Origin: JAYFQF01 sp034927285
Lineage (GTDB): Bacteria > Bacillota > Peptococcia > DRI-13 > UBA5745
Length of the DNA stretch: 63,578 bases
Reading direction: 5' to 3'
NCBI GenBank assembly: GCA_034927285.1
Contig: JAYFQF010000020.1
Location: 1-63,578 of the forward strand
Part shown: in pieces, positions 58,958-63,578 of the stretch
How the letters are laid out: each line of letters begins with the position of its first letter
Numbering within the stretch: the first letter of the stretch is position 1
The notes under the pieces: model-generated
Databases searched by the model: none
Told to the model about the DNA's origin: nothing
What the model saw: the letters and a program-made list of their open reading frames with translations, nothing else
Position numbers and translations under genes: made by a program

Positions 58958-61156
58958 TTATTTATCCTCCCGGCGCCTTTCCGGCAGCGTACATCGGTCG
59001 GCTTGGGCACAGCCGGCACAATGGTCACAACCGGAACAGAAACCGCAGGGCGATTTTTTGCGGCGTCTCCGGATATAGGATAAAGCGGCGATCAGAGCGA
59101 TCAGGATGATGGCGCCCAAAACAATGTCCACGGTGTTTAGACCGCCGAAAACCGGGGCCAGGGCGCTGATCAGCCGGTACATGATAAAAGCCACGACCCA
59201 GGCGGTAGCCGTTTGGAAGGCCATCACCCCCAGAGTGGCCGCCAGGGAGCCCATTTCCCGGCGGGTAGCGGCCATGGCCGCCACGCAGGGCATATAAAGC
59301 AGGGCGAAGCACAGGAAAGAATAGGCGGAGATCGGGGTAAACATCTGCGTCAGGCTGGCGGTCAGGGTACTGTCGGAAGCGCCGGTCAGGATAGCCAAGG
59401 TACTGATCATGGCCTCTTTAGCCGTCAGGCCGATGACCAGCGCAGTGGCCGCCCGCCAGTCGCCGAAGCCCAAAGGAGCAAAGATAGGAGCCGCCAGCCT
59501 GCCGATGGCAGCCAAAAGGCTTTGGCTGCTGTCGTCCACCAGATTAAAACGCAGATCGAAGCTGGAAGAAAACCAGATGAAAATGGTAGCCACGAAAATC
59601 ACCGAAAAGGCCTTGACAATGAAGTCCTTGGCTTTTTCCCACATGTGCAGGGTAACGGATTTCGCGGAAGGAAGACGGTAGACCGGCAGTTCCATAACAA
59701 AGGGCACGGAATTGCCCCGGAACAGGGTTTTGCTTAAAATCAGGCCGGCCACGATTGCCACGCCTATCCCCAGACAGTAAAGGGAGACCAGGATCAGGGG
59801 GCGGTTGTCGGCAAAAAAGGCGGCGGTGAATACGGCGTAAATCGGCATTTTGGCGCTGCAGGAAATAAAGGGCGTCAGCATAATGGTCATCTTGCGGTCC
59901 CGGTCGCTGGCCAGAACCCGGGTAGACATAATGGCGGGCACCGAGCAGCCGAATCCGATCAGCATCGGAACAAACGAACGGCCGGAAAGGCCGATTTTGC
60001 GCAGCAGCTTATCCATGACGAAAGCCACCCGGGCCATGTAGCCGCTGTCCTCCAATAAGGAAAGGAAGAAAAACAGCACTACGATATTGGGCAAAAAGGA
60101 CAGGACGCTTCCTACGCCGGCAAAAACGCCGTCGATTAAAAGGGAGTGCATCCAGGGGGCCACTGCCGCCGCCGTGAGCCAGCGGTCAAAGGCGCCGGTG
60201 ACAAAGTCGATCCCGATGGCCATCCAGTCGCTTAACCGGGCGCCGATCACATTGAAGGTCAGCCAGAAGATGGTCAGCATAATCCCCAGAAACAAGGGAA
60301 TGGACCAGAGCTTATGGGTCAAAATACTGTCGATCTTATCACTGCGGATACGCTCCGGGCTGGTGGTGGGTTTTTTTACACATTCTTTCACCAATTCTTC
60401 GATAAATTCGTAGCGCATATCCGCTAAAGCGGCTTCCCGGTCGGTGTGCAGTTCCTCTTCCATTTCCGTCACGATATGCTCGGCAATATGCAGGTCGCTT
60501 TCCGAAAGTCCCAGGGACTGGCGCATGGGCTCATCGCCTTCCACGATCTTGGTGGCGGCAAAGCGGACGGGGATCTTTCGGGAACGGGCCTGAAACTCCA
60601 CCAGGTGGGCGATGGAATGGATGCATTTATGCAGGGGGCCTTTGCAGAAGTCCACCCGGCGCTGGGCGGGGCCTTTTTCCACAGCCTTGACGGCCTGTTC
60701 CACCAAGGCGTCGACGCCTTCGTTTTTGTTGGCCGCGATGGGCACCACAGTGATCCGCAGTTCACTTTCCATCTTGGCGATGTCGATGGAGCCGCCTCCC
60801 CGCCTGACCTCATCCATCATGTTCAGCGCCAGGACCACGGGGATATCCAGCTCCATCAGCTGCAGAGTCAGATAGAGGTTTCGCTCAATGTTAGTGGCGT
60901 CGACAATATTAATAATCCCGTCGGGACGGTCTTTAATCAAAAAGTCCCGGGTGACTACTTCCTCGGCCGTATACGGGGAAAGCGAATAGATGCCGGGCAG
61001 ATCCACGATGGACAAGCCCTTTTGTCTGCGTATCTGGCCCTCCTTGCGTTCAACGGTGACGCCGGGAAAGTTTCCCACATGCTGATTGGCGCCGGTCAGC
61101 TGATTAAAAAGGGTGGTCTTACCGCTGTTTTGGTTGCCGATCAGGGCAAAGATCAT
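58958..61156 (-). CDS. feoB: Ferrous iron transporter FeoB
   Basis: This 732-residue Fe(II) uptake protein has an N-terminal G domain with the P-loop GNQNSGKTTLFNQLTG, PGVTVERKEG (G2) and DLPGIYSL (G3). A regulatory helical region and a polytopic membrane domain follow, with two Gate motifs (SGRSFVPMLIGFGCSVPAI...). The C-terminus ends in a cytoplasmic Cys-rich tail (CGFCSGCDHCAGC) that might hold a metal. It overlaps feoA by 38 bases. Iron supply fits the many Fe-S enzymes in this window. Confidence 0.96.
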   Translation of the reverse strand: MIFALIGNQNSGKTTLFNQLTGANQHVGNFPGVTVERKEGQIRRQKGLSIVDLPGIYSLSPYTAEEVVTRDFLIKDRPDGIINIVDATNIERNLYLTLQLMELDIPVVLALNMMDEVRRGGGSIDIAKMESELRITVVPIAANKNEGVDALVEQAVKAVEKGPAQRRVDFCKGPLHKCIHSIAHLVEFQARSRKIPVRFAATKIVEGDEPMRQSLGLSESDLHIAEHIVTEMEEELHTDREAALADMRYEFIEELVKECVKKPTTSPERIRSDKIDSILTHKLWSIPLFLGIMLTIFWLTFNVIGARLSDWMAIGIDFVTGAFDRWLTAAAVAPWMHSLLIDGVFAGVGSVLSFLPNIVVLFFFLSLLEDSGYMARVAFVMDKLLRKIGLSGRSFVPMLIGFGCSVPAIMSTRVLASDRDRKMTIMLTPFISCSAKMPIYAVFTAAFFADNRPLILVSLYCLGIGVAIVAGLILSKTLFRGNSVPFVMELPVYRLPSAKSVTLHMWEKAKDFIVKAFSVIFVATIFIWFSSSFDLRFNLVDDSSQSLLAAIGRLAAPIFAPLGFGDWRAATALVIGLTAKEAMISTLAILTGASDSTLTASLTQMFTPISAYSFLCFALLYMPCVAAMAATRREMGSLAATLGVMAFQTATAWVVAFIMYRLISALAPVFGGLNTVDIVLGAIILIALIAALSYIRRRRKKSPCGFCSGCDHCAGCAQADRCTLPERRREDK

Positions 61157-61394
61157 CGCCGATCACCTCCACCGTGATTTTGGCGCCTTCTTCTTTGCGC
61201 AGGGTCAGAGAATAGCCCCGCAGATAAAGCTCTACAGGATCCCCCATCGGAGCGGTTTTGCGCAGGGTAACCTTTGTGTTGGGCGTCAGTCCCATATCCA
61301 AAAGGCGGCGGCGCAGCACGCCCTTGCCGCCTACCGTCCGGATGATGGCGGTGCTGCCGATAGGGATTTGATCCAAAGTGATTTCCTCAGCCAT
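61119..61394 (-). CDS. feoA: FeoA iron-transport accessory protein
   Basis: This 91-residue SH3-like protein interacts with FeoB. The core VGGKGVLRRRLLDMGLTPN is the FeoA signature. The ATG at 61394 follows GGAGGG; an upstream in-frame start at 61412 lacks support. Its 3' end overlaps feoB by 38 bases, so the two are translationally coupled. Confidence 0.93.
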   Translation of the reverse strand: MAEEITLDQIPIGSTAIIRTVGGKGVLRRRLLDMGLTPNTKVTLRKTAPMGDPVELYLRGYSLTLRKEEGAKITVEVIGDDLCPDRQPKQR

Positions 61395-61414
61395 AAGTCC
61401 CTCCTGGAACAAAT

Positions 61415-61434
61415 TGTCGGAATAATATCCAACA
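61415..61434. promoter_or_regulatory. Inverted repeat over the feoA promoter region, candidate iron-responsive operator
   Basis: TGTCGGAATAATATCCAACA has seven-base arms with one mismatch around ATAATA. It lies 20-40 bases ahead of feoA and includes a possible minus-strand -10 (TATTAT). The position suits a Fur- or DtxR-type repressor, although the sequence is not a textbook box for either. Confidence 0.45.
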
Positions 61435-61564
61435 TTAACTGAAAATTCATTTAATTATTCATTACTCAACCCAGTTTAACCGATAAGCTTGTCCTTGTAA
61501 AGGCGGCTTGCTCTGAAAATGAACCGCGGGAAATAAATTTATTTTTCCCGGCCCTTACTTCGTG

Positions 61565-61570
61565 TATAAT
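61565..61570 (+). promoter_or_regulatory. Candidate promoter of the COG2426 gene
   Basis: TATAAT preceded by GTG lies 24 bases before the start at 61594. The -35 is weak. Confidence 0.4.
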
Positions 61571-61593
61571 AAAGAGGCAAAGGAGGTATATCA

Positions 61594-62085
61594 TTGCAGG
61601 CGATTTTTGACTGGTTTTCTTTTGCGGGCCAGGAAACGGCCCTTTTCATCGTATCCATGATCCCGCTGATCGAACTGAGAGGCTCCGTGATTTTGGGGGC
61701 GGCCCTGGGAATGCCCTGGCAGAAGGTGTTTGTGATCTGTGTATTGGGCAATCTTTTGCCGATCCCTTTCGTCATTTTATGCATTAAACGGATTTTTTAT
61801 CTGTTGCGGCGTTTTCCGTTTTTTACCCGTTTTGTAAACTGGTACGAAGCGCGGCTGACCAAAAGCGCAAAGGAAGTGGCGGGTTATTCCTTTTTGGGCC
61901 TGGCCCTTTTTGTGGCTCTGCCCATTCCCGGAACCGGAGCCTGGACCGGCGCCGGCGTGGCCGCCCTGCTGAACATGCGGCTGCGTTATGCCTTTCCCGC
62001 TATTGCCGCCGGCGTAGTGCTCTGCGGAATCATCATGACGATAAGCAGTTACGGCTTATTGAATATCGCCAGGTTCTTTTTTTAG
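61594..62085 (+). CDS. Small multidrug export family (COG2426) membrane protein
   Basis: This 163-residue protein has four or five predicted membrane segments. The family pattern MIPLIELRGSVILGAALG at the N-terminus and ALPIPGTGAWTGAGVAALL near residue 110 resemble the two half-helical hairpins of DedA-like proteins. Despite the family name, a drug-export role is not established. The start is TTG with AGGAGG. It is divergent from feoA, and a terminator follows. Confidence 0.88.
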   Translation: MQAIFDWFSFAGQETALFIVSMIPLIELRGSVILGAALGMPWQKVFVICVLGNLLPIPFVILCIKRIFYLLRRFPFFTRFVNWYEARLTKSAKEVAGYSFLGLALFVALPIPGTGAWTGAGVAALLNMRLRYAFPAIAAGVVLCGIIMTISSYGLLNIARFFF

Positions 62086-62137
62086 CCGGGGGGAAACCAA
62101 ACAGAAAAACGGCAGGAAGAAAGAAAACAGGAAAAAT

Positions 62138-62187
62138 CAAAAGCTGCTTTTGGCCGGGGGATCCCCTGGACGAAAAGCAGCTTTTGC
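62138..62187. terminator. Bidirectional terminator between the COG2426 gene and ilvE
   Basis: AAAAGCTGCTTTT and AAAAGCAGCTTTT lie about 20 bases apart and pair, with an inner GGGGATCCCC stem. Both strands carry T-runs, suiting convergent genes. Confidence 0.75.
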
Positions 62188-62240
62188 ATAAAGAAAACAG
62201 GACGGGCCCGTTTCAAATCCGGATTTACAGCGTCAAGTCC

Positions 62241-63305
62241 TTATTTTACCTCATAGGTCCAGTCGAAGGGGTCGGCAACCTTACCCCACTGGATACCGGT
62301 GATATTATCGTAAAGCTTTTGGGCCACAGGGCCGATCTTGCCGTCGGCTACCTTGAGATCCTGACCATGGATATTAAACAGGCCGATAGGAGAGATGACC
62401 GCGGCGGTGCCGGTACCGAAGGCTTCTTCCAGAAGGCCGGTTTTGGCAGCCTGGAAAAGCTCGTCAATGGCGATTTTCCGCTCGGTGACTTTATAGCCCC
62501 AGGACTTCAACAGGGTTAAGGCGCTGTCCCGGGTGATGCCCGGCAGGATGCTGCCGCCCAGCTCGGGGGCCACGATCTCGCCGTTGATCTTAAACATGAC
62601 GTTCCTCGTGCCGACTTCTTCGATATATTTGTGCTGGGCGCCGTCCAGCCACAGCACCTGGGTATACCCCAGTTCTTTGGCCTTTTTCTGGGCAATGAGG
62701 GAAGCCGCGTAATTTCCGCCGCATTTGGTGAAGCCGGTGCCGCCTTTTACCGCTCTGACGTACTCGTCTTCCACGTAGATGCTGACGGGGTTCAGGCCTT
62801 CCTTATAATAAGCGCCCACCGGGGAGAGAATGACGATAAATTTGAATACCTCCGGCATACGGACGCCTACGTTGGACTGATCCGAATACATGAAAGGACG
62901 GATATAGAGGGAAGTGCCTTCCTCCTTGGGAACCCATTCCCGGTCAATTTTGATCAGCTGACAAATAGCCTGGACAAAATCATCCTCCGGAAATTCGGGC
63001 ATACAAAAACGGGCGCCGGACTGATTCAGGCGGGCCGCATTGGCAAAGGGCCGGAAAAGGCGGATCTTGCCGTCGGCGCAGGTGTATGCTTTCATGCCTT
63101 CAAAAACCTCTACGGCATAGTGCAGCACCATGGCGGAAGGATCCATGGTCAGGGGACCGTAAGGAACGATGCGGGCGTCATACCAGCCTTTATCCTTTTT
63201 ATAATCCATCATAAACATATGGTCGGTGAAATATTCACCGAAGCCCAGATTATGCTGGTCCGGTTTTGTCTTGAGATTTGGGTTTTTGTTGATTTTGATA
63301 TCCAT
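62241..63305 (-). CDS. ilvE: Branched-chain amino acid aminotransferase
   Basis: This 354-residue fold-type IV PLP enzyme interconverts Leu, Ile and Val with their 2-oxoacids. It has GGTGFTKCGGNYAASLIAQ and the following VLWLDG...YIEEVGTRNVMF signature of the class; the PLP Lys is expected in the GGTGFTKCGGNY region or nearby by alignment. The start ATG 63305 has AAAGGAG. It stands alone, convergent with the COG2426 gene. Confidence 0.94.
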   Translation of the reverse strand: MDIKINKNPNLKTKPDQHNLGFGEYFTDHMFMMDYKKDKGWYDARIVPYGPLTMDPSAMVLHYAVEVFEGMKAYTCADGKIRLFRPFANAARLNQSGARFCMPEFPEDDFVQAICQLIKIDREWVPKEEGTSLYIRPFMYSDQSNVGVRMPEVFKFIVILSPVGAYYKEGLNPVSIYVEDEYVRAVKGGTGFTKCGGNYAASLIAQKKAKELGYTQVLWLDGAQHKYIEEVGTRNVMFKINGEIVAPELGGSILPGITRDSALTLLKSWGYKVTERKIAIDELFQAAKTGLLEEAFGTGTAAVISPIGLFNIHGQDLKVADGKIGPVAQKLYDNITGIQWGKVADPFDWTYEVK

Positions 63306-63578
63306 GGGGAGACTCCTTTCATCTATAAAAATAAAGATTAATGATTATTCTACAATCCAAAAATATTATTCTAATCATACTGCAAATCCAGAATCCGCGC
63401 AACGAAAGGCGCAGGCTTTTTCCAGGGAACTGCATAGAAATACTGTATACTTCCTATGTTCATCCATCTTTATATCTGTTATCATATTAATAAGAAATTT
63501 CATATCTATATGTAATGATCCTGCAATGATCCTGCATTTTGGAAGGGAAACAACCGGACAAAGAGGGGGCAGATACGC
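63306..63578. other. Upstream region of ilvE
   Basis: AT-rich leader without a gene. AATGATCCTGC is directly duplicated at about 63512-63535. I saw no clear T-box or CodY site; the region is cut by the window end. Confidence 0.4.

Noticed and set aside
1..63578. tRNA-Sec (selC) or other tRNA genes
   Set aside because: I looked near selAB and in the intergenic gaps and saw no cloverleaf; selC must lie outside the window or was missed by eye.
1..63578. CRISPR array, insertion sequence or prophage
   Set aside because: The tandem repeats seen are short, contiguous and lack unique spacers; no transposase, integrase or phage gene was found.

Overview
The window looks like chromosomal DNA of a fairly GC-rich anaerobic Clostridia-type Firmicute. 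Housekeeping genes occur in typical Firmicute orders (ispE-glmU-prs-pth-mfd followed by a PrsA-like foldase). Shine-Dalgarno sites are strong AGGAGG types, some starts are GTG or TTG, and the metabolism is rich in selenium, B12, iron-sulfur and TRAP-transport functions. I cannot name a genus.

Region 1 (1-5200) holds selenium genes: selA and selB on +, then selD on -. SelD is itself a selenoprotein with an in-frame UGA at codon 17.

Region 2 (5300-25200, all -) is the main system: an apparently complete nicotinate-fermentation cluster like the one known from Eubacterium barkeri. In transcription order it holds enamidase (ena), 6-hydroxynicotinate reductase (hnr), an ApbE-like UPF0280 protein, an 'amino acid synthesis' family protein, 2-(hydroxymethyl)glutarate dehydrogenase (hgd) and nicotinate dehydrogenase (ndhF, ndhS and a single fused ndhLM). 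These are followed by a PTS_EIIC_2-type membrane protein, dimethylmaleate hydratase (dmdA, dmdB), B12-dependent 2-methyleneglutarate mutase (mgm), 3-methylitaconate isomerase (mii), a GlmL/MutL-type accessory ATPase, 2,3-dimethylmalate lyase (dml) and a serine-dehydratase-like 2-(hydroxymethyl)glutarate dehydratase (hmd). Together they predict nicotinate -> propionate + pyruvate + NH3. Terminators and hairpins divide the cluster into likely transcription units. Differences from E. barkeri worth following are the fused molybdopterin subunit, the ApbE-like gene next to hnr (whose homologue has covalent flavin) and the membrane protein as candidate nicotinate carrier.

Region 3 (25500-29700) holds maturation genes for selenium-dependent molybdenum hydroxylases: a THEP1-type NTPase fused to YqeC, yqeB, a ModE-type winged-helix regulator and mocA. 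With selD they should supply the labile-selenium molybdenum cofactor that NdhLM needs.

Region 4 (29670-34570) has a LysR regulator divergent from five genes: three unrecognised proteins, a MoCF/MogA-like protein and a LarA-like (DUF2088) protein. I cannot assign its pathway. It is the best candidate here for an undescribed system.

Region 5 (35000-47810) is housekeeping: typA, a small Cys protein, ispE, glmU, prs, pth, mfd, a PrsA-like lipoprotein and DUF3842.

Region 6 (47890-54550) is a second catabolic module: an LpdD-like prenyl-FMN chaperone, an Lrp/AsnC regulator, a UbiD decarboxylase, a 52-residue zinc ribbon, a fused TRAP permease, a TAXI binding lipoprotein and UbiX. It probably imports and decarboxylates an unknown (aromatic or unsaturated) carboxylate.

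Region 7 (54660-63578) holds a C_GCAxxG_C_C protein joined in frame to a secreted CAP-domain protein with a 15-bp repeat tract, a malate/lactate dehydrogenase-family gene, a PC4-like DNA-binding protein, feoAB, a small-multidrug-export family protein and ilvE. No tRNA, rRNA, CRISPR array, insertion sequence or phage gene was recognised.
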